From: an uncultured Oscillospiraceae bacterium
GTDB taxonomy: Bacteria > Bacillota > Clostridia > Oscillospirales > Oscillospiraceae
NCBI GenBank assembly: GCA_944385475.1
Contig: CALWXJ010000021.1
Span: 22,542-86,541, forward strand
Length of the DNA: 64,000 bases
Direction of reading: 5' to 3'
The number at the start of each line of letters is the position of its first letter. The first letter of the stretch is position 1. The notes below the pieces were generated by a model. That model saw only the letters and a list, made by a program, of their open reading frames with translations. It ran no database searches and was not told where the DNA came from. Below are positions 51,546 to 59,185 of this stretch, piece by piece. Both the position numbers and the translations under genes were made by a program.

Positions 51546-53444
51546 TTAACCCTCCTTGCTGGCAGTGATGGCGCCGAAGGGGCAGCTGCTTACGCAGGCA
51601 CCGCAGTTGACGCACTTTTCGGGATTGATGGTGTGAGGTTTTTTCACCGTGCCGTCGATGGCTTCCATGGGGCAGGTCTTACGGCATTTGCCGCAGCCCT
51701 TGCACTTTTCCGGATCAATTACAGGGTGAGGTTTTTCCTTGTTGCAGATAGGACAGTGGTGGTCCACCACATGGCGCAGGTATTCATCCCGGAAATATTT
51801 CAGTGTGCTCTGCACAGGTTTGCAGGCACTCTGCCCCAGGCCGCACAGGGCGGTGTTGGTAATGGTGTCAGAGAGTTCCTCCAAAAGGTCCAGGTCCTCC
51901 ACAGTGCCTTTGTTGGCGATGACGCGGTCCAGGATCTCCAGCATCCGCTTGGTGCCCTCCCGACAGGGAGTGCACTTGCCGCAGGACTCGTTTTGCGTGA
52001 AGTGCATGAAGAACCGGGCTACTTCCACCATGCAGGTGTCCTCGTCCATGACCACAAGGCCGCCGGAGCCGATCATAGCGCCCAGCTTTTTCAAAGAGTC
52101 AAAGTCCAAAGGCAGATCCAGGTGCTCTTCTGTCAGGCAGCCGCCGGAAGGGCCACCGATCTGCACAGCCTTGAACTTTTTGCCGTTTTTAATGCCGCCG
52201 CCGATGTCGAAGACGATCTCCCGCAGCGTGGTGCCCATGGGCACTTCGATCAGGCCCGTGTTCACCACGTTGCCCGTGAGGGCGAAAGCCTTGGTGCCGG
52301 GGCTATTGGGAGTGCCGATGGTGCGGTACCACTCAGCGCCCTTGGAGATGATGAGAGGGACGTTGGCATAGGTCTCTACGTTGTTGAGAACTGTGGGCAT
52401 GGCCCAGAGGCCGTGCTCAATGGTGCGGGGAGGCTTGACCCGGGGCATGCCCCGCTTGCCCTCGATGGAGGCGGTCAGGGCGCTGCCCTCGCCGCAGACG
52501 AAGGCACCGGCGCCGCGATTGATATGCAGGTGGAAAGAGAAATTGGTGCCCATGATATTGTCACCCAGCAAACCCAGATCTTCCGCCTTCTGGATGGCGA
52601 TGCGCAGCCGGTCCACTGCCAGGGGGTATTCCGCCCGGACATAGATATAGCCCTCAGAGCTGCCCACAGCAAGGCCGGCGATCATCATGCCTTCAATGAC
52701 GCTGTGGGGGTTACCCTCCATGATAGAGCGGTCCATAAAAGCGCCAGGGTCGCCCTCATCGCCGTTGCACACCACATACTTCCTCTCTGCCTGCTGAAGG
52801 CGCGCACCGTCCCACTTCCGTCCGGCGGGGAAGCCGCCGCCGCCCCGGCCACGGAGTCCGGAATCCATGATGGTGCGGCAGATGTCCTCATCTGTCATCT
52901 CAAAAAGGGCCTTTTCAAAGGCGGCGTAGCCACCCTTGGCCACATATTCCTCCAGATCCTCGGCGTCGCTGCGGCCGCAGTTTTCCAGCACCAGACGATG
53001 CTGCTTTTTGTAGAAAGGCATGTCATCCTGGTGGGGATAGGCCACACCGTCCAAGTGGTAGACCAGCCGGTCGATGATCTCTCCGCCCAGGATGGTCTTT
53101 TCAATGATCTCGTGGCAGTCCTCGGGTTTGACATGAATGTACATGATGCCCATGGGCTCGATATGTACCAGGGGGCCCATTTCGCAAAAGCCGTGGCAGC
53201 CGCTCATTTTCACATGAAGGCTTTTTTCCTCCTGGGAGTCGTGCTTGAGCCCCACATAGACGGGCAGGCCTCGGGATTCGCATTCAGCCTTGATATTTTC
53301 ATAGATCTTCATGGAGCCGCCGGCAATGCAGCCGGTGCCGGCGCAAATCAAAACGGAGATGGCCTGCTGGGTCTGCTTCAGGGCGTTTTGAGCAGTAACT
53401 TGAAAAACATGAAACGTATCTCTTGTAAGCTTTCTCTTCACCAT
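51546..53444 (-). CDS. hydB: NADH-binding bifurcating hydrogenase subunit (HydB/NuoF-type)
   Basis: The 632-residue protein has a thioredoxin-like [2Fe-2S] domain (about 28-125). The NuoF core binds FMN and NADH through GLRGRGGGGFPAGRKW near residue 200. CGKCTPCREGT near 487 holds the N3-type [4Fe-4S] cluster. Two ferredoxin-type clusters close the C-terminus. It passes electrons from NADH to HydA. AAGGAGG lies before the ATG, just past the hydC stop. It is close to the HydB of the bifurcating complex of Thermotoga. Confidence 0.96.
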   Translation of the reverse strand: MVKRKLTRDTFHVFQVTAQNALKQTQQAISVLICAGTGCIAGGSMKIYENIKAECESRGLPVYVGLKHDSQEEKSLHVKMSGCHGFCEMGPLVHIEPMGIMYIHVKPEDCHEIIEKTILGGEIIDRLVYHLDGVAYPHQDDMPFYKKQHRLVLENCGRSDAEDLEEYVAKGGYAAFEKALFEMTDEDICRTIMDSGLRGRGGGGFPAGRKWDGARLQQAERKYVVCNGDEGDPGAFMDRSIMEGNPHSVIEGMMIAGLAVGSSEGYIYVRAEYPLAVDRLRIAIQKAEDLGLLGDNIMGTNFSFHLHINRGAGAFVCGEGSALTASIEGKRGMPRVKPPRTIEHGLWAMPTVLNNVETYANVPLIISKGAEWYRTIGTPNSPGTKAFALTGNVVNTGLIEVPMGTTLREIVFDIGGGIKNGKKFKAVQIGGPSGGCLTEEHLDLPLDFDSLKKLGAMIGSGGLVVMDEDTCMVEVARFFMHFTQNESCGKCTPCREGTKRMLEILDRVIANKGTVEDLDLLEELSDTITNTALCGLGQSACKPVQSTLKYFRDEYLRHVVDHHCPICNKEKPHPVIDPEKCKGCGKCRKTCPMEAIDGTVKKPHTINPEKCVNCGACVSSCPFGAITASKEG

Positions 53445-53445
53445 C

Positions 53446-53922
53446 TTACATGGCCTCCTTCTTCCGAATATCCTCTAAGAGGGCAAGCGTGGACTCGGGG
53501 GTCATTTTGGCATGCACCTCTCCGTCGATGGTGATGACGGGGGCCAGGCCGCAGGCGCCAAGACAAGCCACGGTCTCCAGGGTAAACATGGCGTCGGCGG
53601 AAGTTTTCTTCTTCCCGGTGAGGCCCAGGTATTCCCGCAGAGCGTCATAAATAGGGCCGGATTTGCGGACATGACAGGCAGTGCCGTCACAAACCTTGAT
53701 GATGTGCTTGCCCTTGGCCTCCAGAGAAAAGTTTTCATAGAAGGTGGCAACGCTGTACACTTTGGCCGTGCTGATGCCAAGCCGGTCAGCGATCAGGGTC
53801 AGGTCCTCCTCGCTGAGGTAGTTGTGAGCCGCCTGCGTCTCTTGCAGAATAGCGATGAGATTGGATTGACAGGAGCCGTGGGCCTCAATGATTTGTTCCG
53901 TGATATCCGTTTTCTTTTTCAC
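53446..53922 (-). CDS. hydC: NuoE-like [2Fe-2S] subunit of bifurcating hydrogenase (HydC)
   Basis: The 158-residue product starts at GTG 53922 with AAAGGAGG 7-8 bases upstream. Earlier frames would extend past the promoter region. The NuoE pattern is present: ATFYENFSLE, CDGTACHVRKSG and VACLGACGLAP provide the four cysteines of the [2Fe-2S] cluster. It accepts or passes electrons between HydB and the rest of the complex. It is the first gene of hydCBA. Confidence 0.95.
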   Translation of the reverse strand: MKKKTDITEQIIEAHGSCQSNLIAILQETQAAHNYLSEEDLTLIADRLGISTAKVYSVATFYENFSLEAKGKHIIKVCDGTACHVRKSGPIYDALREYLGLTGKKKTSADAMFTLETVACLGACGLAPVITIDGEVHAKMTPESTLALLEDIRKKEAM

Positions 53923-54049
53923 TATGTATCCTCCTTTTCTGTCTCCGGTCTGCCCTTCAAAAACAAAAGGACGCGCCTGATAGAGAGGCGGCAGATTCTT
54001 GGGGCATGTCGGGACAAAGACACGTTGCCGCTGGGACGCTAACATTTTT

Positions 54050-54079
54050 ATTATAATTACCGCCTTTCGAATTTGTCAA
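54050..54079 (-). promoter_or_regulatory. hydCBA promoter
   Basis: Reverse-strand TTGACA (54079-54074) and a perfect TATAAT (54055-54050) are 18 bases apart. The transcript has a leader of about 120 bases. Confidence 0.75.
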
Positions 54080-54331
54080 ATTGAACTTTACGAAAAAAGT
54101 GGACGTGTTAAGAATTTGTCAAAAACATATAATTATTGATATATAAACTATTAAAATGATATAAACTATCAAACAGTCAAACCCCCAAGAATCCATTGGA
54201 AAAAGGGCAGACATGGACAAACTCCCATTTCGGTATGCTTGCTTCCAAAATTTCCTGTATGTTCCTCGTAAAAACGGCGAATCCGGAGGTGTGCGGCGCA
54301 GCATTTACGGGAGCTGGGGCTGGAAAGGGGC
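54080..54331. other. AT-rich intergenic region with direct repeats
   Basis: No gene is seen. GAATTTGTCAAA occurs at 54069-54080 and again near 54111-54122. ATATAAACTAT-type copies lie about 20 bases apart near 54140 and 54160, a spacing of two helix turns. These sit upstream of the hyd promoter and could be regulator sites. Confidence 0.45.
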
Positions 54332-54360
54332 TTGACATTTTTCTGATGCTTCGGTAGAAT
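54332..54360 (+). promoter_or_regulatory. lar operon promoter
   Basis: TTGACA and TAGAAT are 17 bases apart; the transcript is expected to start near 54367. Confidence 0.85.
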
Positions 54361-54366
54361 ACGCTC

Positions 54367-54540
54367 AGGCCTGCAAAGCAGAGCCTTGGTGCAAAGCGCC
54401 CCGTGCCCCAAGGGTGCGGTATCCGCCGGAGAGGGACTTTTCGGCGGAAAAGCCATCATGAAATATAGGACTGAAATGGTATGCTAAGAAGGCATACGGA
54501 CCTTCCCGCAGGGAGGGCCGTAGGTCTTTTTGTTTTTTGT
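54367..54540 (+). ncRNA. Structured leader of the lar operon, class unknown
   Basis: By eye the RNA folds into a row of stems. AGGC-CTGC/GCAG-GCCT has an AAA loop (54367-54386). GGUGC/GCGCC has an AAA loop (54388-54400). An 8-bp CCGUGCCC/GGGUGCGG stem has a CAA loop (54401-54419). CCGCCG/CGGCGG encloses 13 bases (54423-54447), and GUAUGC/GCAUAC encloses UAAGAAG (54479-54497). A terminator stem (54496-54521) follows, with a T-rich tail from 54527. Larger features of known riboswitches are absent. No promoter lies between the terminator and larE, so read-through must feed the operon. Confidence 0.6.
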
Positions 54541-54568
54541 TAAGCTATACACAGCGGAGAGGAGTCAA

Positions 54569-55321
54569 ATGGATCTCATATCGTTTTTTAAAGAGTGCCC
54601 CCAGGTGGCACTCGCCTTTTCCGGGGGAGTGGATTCGGCGTATCTCATGTATGCGGCCAAGTGCTGGAGTCAGCGGGTGAAGGCCTATTATGTCCACTCT
54701 GCCTTCCAGCCGGCTTTTGAGCTGGAAGATGCCCGCCGCCTTTCGGAGCAGCTGGAGGTGGAGATGGAGGTGCTGGAGGCGGATGTGCTCTCCTGTCCGG
54801 AGGTGGTGGCCAATCCGCCGGAGCGGTGCTATTATTGCAAGCGCCTTATTTTCTCCGCTATCAGCCAGGCAGCGGCCCGGGACGGATTTTCCGTCCTGAT
54901 AGACGGGACCAACGCCTCGGATGATGCCGCGGACCGTCCTGGCATGCGGGCGCTGCGGGAGCTTTCTGTACGCTCACCACTGCGGGAGTGCGGACTGACC
55001 AAGGGGGAGATCCGGCGCCTTTCCCGGGAGGCAGGACTTTTCACTCATGATAAGCCCTCCTATGCCTGCCTGGCCACCCGAATCCCCACCGGCACTGCCA
55101 TCACGCCCCAGGCTCTGCAGCGCACAGAGGCGGCAGAGGCCTATCTTGCAGGGCTGGGACTGCGGAATTTCCGGGTGCGGGATCTGCATGGATTTGCCCG
55201 GATCCAGGTGCCGCAAAGCGGATTGGAGGAAGTCCTGCGCCGCAAAGAGGAGATTACGGCCCGCCTCAAGGGCCTTTATCAAGGGGTTTTACTGGATTTG
55301 GAGGTACGAGATGAACAATGA
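54569..55321 (+). CDS. larE: Sulfur transferase LarE for the nickel-pincer cofactor
   Basis: The 250-residue PP-loop protein has SGGVDS at residues 18-23. It also has CxxC at Cys87 and Cys90 and a third Cys167 in SYACLATR. LarE converts the carboxylates made by LarB into thiocarboxylates. Some LarE proteins lose sulfur from a single cysteine; others carry three cysteines that hold a [4Fe-4S] cluster. The CxxC plus C pattern suggests the cluster type, by inference. GAGGAG precedes the ATG. It overlaps larB by 11 bases. Confidence 0.93.
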   Translation: MDLISFFKECPQVALAFSGGVDSAYLMYAAKCWSQRVKAYYVHSAFQPAFELEDARRLSEQLEVEMEVLEADVLSCPEVVANPPERCYYCKRLIFSAISQAAARDGFSVLIDGTNASDDAADRPGMRALRELSVRSPLRECGLTKGEIRRLSREAGLFTHDKPSYACLATRIPTGTAITPQALQRTEAAEAYLAGLGLRNFRVRDLHGFARIQVPQSGLEEVLRRKEEITARLKGLYQGVLLDLEVRDEQ

Positions 55322-56066
55322 GATCAAGCGCATTTTGGAAGAGGTCCAGCAGGGGCAGTTGTCTGTGGAGGAGGCCCTGCTAAAGATCAAGATGGAGCCC
55401 TTTGCCGACATCGGGTATGCTAAGGTGGACCTTCACCGCAAGCTTCGCCAGGGGACGGCGGAGGTTATTTACGGGGCCGGTAAGACGCCAGAACAGATGA
55501 TCGGCATCGTCTCTGCCATGAAGCAGGGAGGACAAAATACCATCCTCATCACCCGGATCAGCCCGGAGGCGGCTCGGGAAGTGGAGGCGGTGCACCCTCT
55601 GCGCTATAATGCCGCTGCCCGGGTGGCGGTGATCGGCCAGCCCCCCAAGCCGGATGGCATCGGACACATTGTGGTGGCCACCGGCGGCACCAGTGACATC
55701 CCGGTGGCGGAAGAGGCTGCGGAGACTGCAGAGATCTTCGGCAACGAGGTAGTGCGTCTCTACGACGTGGGCGTGGCGGGACTGCACCGGCTGCTGTCCC
55801 ATATGGATACCATTATGGAGGCCAGTGTCATTATTGCTATCGCCGGCATGGAGGGGGCCTTGGCCAGTGTCATCGGAGGTCTTGCGGACTGCCCCGTTAT
55901 CGCAGTGCCCACCAGCGTGGGATACGGCACGGCGTTCCACGGACTGTCAGCGCTGCTGTCTATGCTCAACTCCTGCGCCAGCGGCGTGTCGGTGGTAAAC
56001 ATCGACAATGGCTTTGGCGCCGGGTTCCTGGCCAGCCGGATCAATCACATGGACGTAAAAAAGTAA
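55311..56066 (+). CDS. larB: Pyridinium-3,5-biscarboxylic acid mononucleotide synthase
   Basis: The 251-residue product has an N-terminal helical segment and a PurE-like carboxylase domain from about 115, with VVATGGTSDIPVAEEA and VPTSVGYGTAFHGL. LarB adds CO2 to nicotinic acid adenine dinucleotide and splits it to the biscarboxylic mononucleotide. GGAGGT lies before the ATG at 55311, inside the end of larE. The short overlap suggests coupled translation. Confidence 0.95.
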   Translation: MNNEIKRILEEVQQGQLSVEEALLKIKMEPFADIGYAKVDLHRKLRQGTAEVIYGAGKTPEQMIGIVSAMKQGGQNTILITRISPEAAREVEAVHPLRYNAAARVAVIGQPPKPDGIGHIVVATGGTSDIPVAEEAAETAEIFGNEVVRLYDVGVAGLHRLLSHMDTIMEASVIIAIAGMEGALASVIGGLADCPVIAVPTSVGYGTAFHGLSALLSMLNSCASGVSVVNIDNGFGAGFLASRINHMDVKK

Positions 56067-56147
56067 ACTGCCTTTCCAAAGGTGCCAGAGGGCCCACGGG
56101 AAAGCTGAGAAATGATAAATTTTAATTATATAAAGGAGAAGAGAGCT

Positions 56148-57023
56148 ATGAAAACCCTGTACTTAGATTGCGGAATGGGCGCTGCCGGAGATATGCTCAC
56201 CGGGGCGCTGCTGGAGCTGATCCCGGATCCCGACGCCTTTTTGGAAAAGATGAATGCCCTGGGGATTCCCGGCGTGGAGATGAAGAAGGAGCCCTCTGCC
56301 AAATGCGGGATCCTGGGCACTCATGTACGGGTCCTGGTCAACGGAGAGGAAGAGCACAGCCATGATCACCATCATCACCACCACGACCACGAGCATGAGC
56401 ATGACCACGACCATGAGCACGACCACGAGCATGAGCATGAGCATGAGCACGAGCATGAGCACGAGCATGACCATGACCATGAACACGGCCACCACCATCA
56501 CCACAGCGGCATGCACGACATTGAGCACATCGTCAACGACCATCTGGCAAACGTGCCGCAGAAGGTCAAAGAGGATGTGCTGGCGGTCTTCGGCCTCATC
56601 GCTGAGGCGGAAAGCCATGCCCATGGCATGCCGGTCACGGAGATTCACTTCCATGAAGTGGGCACCATGGACGCCATTGCGGATATCACCGCTGTATGCA
56701 TGCTGATGAACGAAATCCACCCTGACGAGGTGGTGGTTTCTCCCGTCCATGTGGGCAGCGGACAGGTACACTGCGCCCATGGCATCCTGCCGGTTCCCGC
56801 TCCTGCCACGGCATTTGTTCTCAAGGGCGTGCCTATTTACGGCGGCGATGTGGAAGGCGAGCTGTGCACACCCACCGGCGCGGCTTTGATCAAGCACTTT
56901 GCCACCCGCTTTGGAAAGATGCCCCTCATGCGGGTGGAGTCCATCGGTTACGGCATGGGTGAAAAGGACTTCAAGGCGGCCAATTGCGTCCGGGCCATGC
57001 TGGGTGAGAGCGAGGAAGGCTGA
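56148..57023 (+). CDS. larC1: Nickel insertion protein LarC, N-terminal part (LarC1)
   Basis: The 291-residue product begins MKTLYLDCGMGAAGDM, typical of LarC. Residues 70-119 form a stretch of about 30 histidines alternating with Asp and Glu. After it the fold continues with PVTEIHFHEVG and ELCTPTGAALI. LarC places nickel into the pincer nucleotide using CTP. The ATG at 56148 has AAAGGAG upstream. The reading frame ends in TGATG, overlapping the ATG of larC2. The His-rich stretch may bind or store nickel. Confidence 0.93.
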   Translation: MKTLYLDCGMGAAGDMLTGALLELIPDPDAFLEKMNALGIPGVEMKKEPSAKCGILGTHVRVLVNGEEEHSHDHHHHHHDHEHEHDHDHEHDHEHEHEHEHEHEHEHDHDHEHGHHHHHSGMHDIEHIVNDHLANVPQKVKEDVLAVFGLIAEAESHAHGMPVTEIHFHEVGTMDAIADITAVCMLMNEIHPDEVVVSPVHVGSGQVHCAHGILPVPAPATAFVLKGVPIYGGDVEGELCTPTGAALIKHFATRFGKMPLMRVESIGYGMGEKDFKAANCVRAMLGESEEG

Positions 57024-57469
57024 TGAGCACGGATGAGGTGTGCGGCCTCAGCTGCAATGTGGACGACATGACGGCCGAGGAGATGGGCTTTGCCATGGAG
57101 CAGCTGCTCCATGGCGGCGCTCTGGAGGTATATACCACCCCCATCGGCATGAAAAAGTGTCGCCCGGGGACGATGCTCACGGTCCTGTGCCGGGAGGCGG
57201 ACCGGGAGGAGATGGTGAGGCTGCTGTTTCTCCATACCACCACCATCGGCGTGCGGGAGTCCTGCTACCGCCGCTATGTGTTGGACCGGGAGGCGGATAC
57301 CCGTTCCACGCCTTGGGGGCCGGTGCGGCGCAAGACCTCCCGGGGATATGGGGTGTGCCGGTGGAAATATGAGTTTGACGACCTCTCCCGCCTGGCAAAG
57401 GAGCAGGGTGTGAGCCTGCGGGAAGCAGCCCGGATGGTAGAGGAAGCGGGCAGCGATTCAGAAAACTAA
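57023..57469 (+). CDS. larC2: Nickel insertion protein LarC, C-terminal part (LarC2)
   Basis: The 148-residue product covers the C-terminal LarC domain, with VCGLSCNVDDMTAEEMG and VYTTPIGMKKCRPGTML. The last 25 residues are helical. The sequence is in the -1 frame relative to larC1 and has its own ATG overlapping the larC1 stop. In Lactobacillus plantarum, LarC is made as one protein by programmed frameshifting. A frameshift here would have to occur within 13 bases, or the parts could work separately. Confidence 0.92.
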   Translation: MSTDEVCGLSCNVDDMTAEEMGFAMEQLLHGGALEVYTTPIGMKKCRPGTMLTVLCREADREEMVRLLFLHTTTIGVRESCYRRYVLDREADTRSTPWGPVRRKTSRGYGVCRWKYEFDDLSRLAKEQGVSLREAARMVEEAGSDSEN

Positions 57470-57473
57470 ACAG

Positions 57474-57510
57474 CGGCGGACGAAGCCACTGGCTTGGTCC
57501 GCCGTTTTTT
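57474..57510 (+). terminator. lar operon terminator
   Basis: An 8-bp CGGCGGAC/GTCCGCCG stem with an inner AAGCC/GGCTT stem and six T residues. Confidence 0.92.
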
Positions 57511-57536
57511 CTAAGGCGGGAGGGACGCTTCCGTCG

Positions 57537-57566
57537 TTGCAAGGAGGGCCGGCCTTGTGCTATACT
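57537..57566 (+). promoter_or_regulatory. Promoter of the thiamine pyrophosphokinase gene
   Basis: TTGCAA and TATACT are 18 bases apart with a TGC extension. Confidence 0.65.
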
Positions 57567-57592
57567 TGGGAAAAAGACAAGGGAGGCATCCC

Positions 57593-58255
57593 ATGGAGCG
57601 CTGTTTTATTTTTGCCGCCGGCACCTTCCACGGCCTCTATGAAAGGCCCAGGGAGGGGGAGGACTTCGTCATCGCGGCCGATGCCGGGTATCATACTTGC
57701 CGGGAGGTGGGGATTGTTCCGGACCTGCTGATTGGGGATTTTGATTCCATGGAGCAGCCGTCGGACTTTGAAAACATCACCCGTGCCCCGGTGGAAAAAG
57801 ACGATACCGATATGATGCTGGCGATTAAAGCCGGATTAGAAAAGGAATGTAAAGATTTTATACTTTACGGGGGAACCGGAGGAAAACGGCTGGATCACAC
57901 GCTGGCGAACCTCCAGGCGCTGCTGTACTTGCGCCGTCATGGCGCCAGGGGTTTCTTATTTGATCAGGAGTTTTGCTGGACGGCCATGGAAAACGAGTCG
58001 CTCCACCTTTTTCGGGAGGTGGAATGGGGGCTTTTGTCCCTTTTTGCATTGGGCGAGCAGGCAGAGGGGGTCACCATCGTCGGCGCCCAGTATCCCTTGA
58101 CGGAGGGGACCCTTCAGGCGGCGTTTCCCCTGGGGGTCAGCAACCATTTCCTCCAGCCGGAGGCCATGATCCGGGTAAAGCGGGGAGCAGTGCTGGTGGG
58201 GTGGCAGATCCCGCCTTCCGGCGGCGGGATTGCCATGCCCCGATGGGAGGAATAG
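57593..58255 (+). CDS. thiN: Thiamine pyrophosphokinase
   Basis: The 220-residue product has AADAGYHTCREVGIVPDLLIGDFDS near residue 25, whose acidic groups bind metal and ATP. EKDDTDMMLAIKAG and GGTGGKRLDHTLANLQAL follow, all typical of this enzyme. It converts thiamine to thiamine diphosphate. GGGAGG precedes the ATG at 57593. It has its own promoter; no thiamine riboswitch is seen here. Confidence 0.92.
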   Translation: MERCFIFAAGTFHGLYERPREGEDFVIAADAGYHTCREVGIVPDLLIGDFDSMEQPSDFENITRAPVEKDDTDMMLAIKAGLEKECKDFILYGGTGGKRLDHTLANLQALLYLRRHGARGFLFDQEFCWTAMENESLHLFREVEWGLLSLFALGEQAEGVTIVGAQYPLTEGTLQAAFPLGVSNHFLQPEAMIRVKRGAVLVGWQIPPSGGGIAMPRWEE

Positions 58256-58312
58256 AGATCGGGGAAAAGCGGCAGAGCCCTTGTCCGCCAGGGTGCGCTG
58301 GCATATTTTTAT

Positions 58313-58341
58313 TTGACGGCAGAGGCAAAACGTGGTAAACT
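58313..58341 (+). promoter_or_regulatory. Promoter of the cytidylate-kinase-like gene
   Basis: TTGACG and TAAACT are 17 bases apart. Confidence 0.65.
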
Positions 58342-58424
58342 ATCCATAGGAAAGCACCATAAATCAGTCCCCTCCATTTCGGAATGAGGGCCGTATTTGG
58401 CACAACTGTAAAGGGGGTCTTTTT

Positions 58425-59075
58425 ATGAAAACCATCATTACCATCGGCCGGCAGTTCGGCAGCGGAGGCAAGGAAGTGGGCATCCGCGTAGCCAAGGAGA
58501 TGAACATTCCTTTCTATGATAAGGAACTGCTGCAGGAGGCCGCAAAGGAAAGCGGCCTGTGCGAGAAAGTGCTGGAGAGCTTTGACGAGCGGCCCAAGAG
58601 TCTTCTGTACTCCATCGCCACGGACTCCTATCCCTTCCCCATCTCCGGGGGCGCCCACAACACGCTGGAACAGCAGGCCTATTTGGCCACCTTTACCACC
58701 ATTCGCACCATTGCCCAGCAGGGCCCCTGCGTGATCATCGGCCGCTGCGCCGACTATGCCTTGGCGGGGAACCCCGATTTGCTGAGCATTTTCATCTGCG
58801 CTCCTCTGGAAGACCGCATTGCCCGGGTGGCCAAGCGGCAGGATCTGACACCGGAGAAGGCAAAGGCGCTGATCCAAAAGACGGACCGCCGCCGGGCCGC
58901 CTATTATGAGTACTATGCCTCCAAGGACTGGGGCGATGTGGACAGCTATGACTTTTGCATCAACAGCAGCTTCCTGGGCCTCAGCGGCACAGTGGAGATG
59001 ATCCGGGCCCTGATCGAGCACAAGGAGCACCCTGTTCCCAGCCCCACGGAGGTGGATCCCACCCAGAAGGGTTAA
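58425..59075 (+). CDS. Cytidylate kinase-like protein
   Basis: The 216-residue product has a P-loop variant GRQFGSGGKEVG near residues 8-19, ending with Gly-Lys-Glu in place of the usual GKT/S. IIGRCADYAL near 107 and DRRRAAYYEYY near 160 match the cytidylate-kinase-like family of Clostridia. These are related to Cmk, but their substrate is not established. AAGGGGG precedes the ATG. A strong terminator follows. Confidence 0.85.
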   Translation: MKTIITIGRQFGSGGKEVGIRVAKEMNIPFYDKELLQEAAKESGLCEKVLESFDERPKSLLYSIATDSYPFPISGGAHNTLEQQAYLATFTTIRTIAQQGPCVIIGRCADYALAGNPDLLSIFICAPLEDRIARVAKRQDLTPEKAKALIQKTDRRRAAYYEYYASKDWGDVDSYDFCINSSFLGLSGTVEMIRALIEHKEHPVPSPTEVDPTQKG

Positions 59076-59119
59076 AAGATCCGGAAATTTCGCAGCAAAG
59101 ACCTTTGAGCAACTGCATA

Positions 59120-59166
59120 GAAGCAGCCCTGGGGGGACCATCGGTCCCCCCAGGGCTGCTTCTTTT
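59120..59166. terminator. Bidirectional terminator between the kinase-like and WapI-like genes
   Basis: A perfect 20-bp stem with an ATC loop followed by TTTTC. Confidence 0.93.
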
Positions 59167-59185
59167 CTTCGGAGGAAGCGGCCTC

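Noticed and set aside
51633-53534. 633-codon forward frame opposite hydB
   Set aside because: Antisense shadow of hydB; no ribosome site or domain.
54367-54540. Possible NiCo riboswitch in the lar leader
   Set aside because: Attractive because of the nickel link, but the repeated conserved junction segments of that class are not visible.
56355-56504. Short repeats resembling a CRISPR or minisatellite
   Set aside because: They are six-base codon repeats inside larC1 that encode His with Asp or Glu; there are no spacers.
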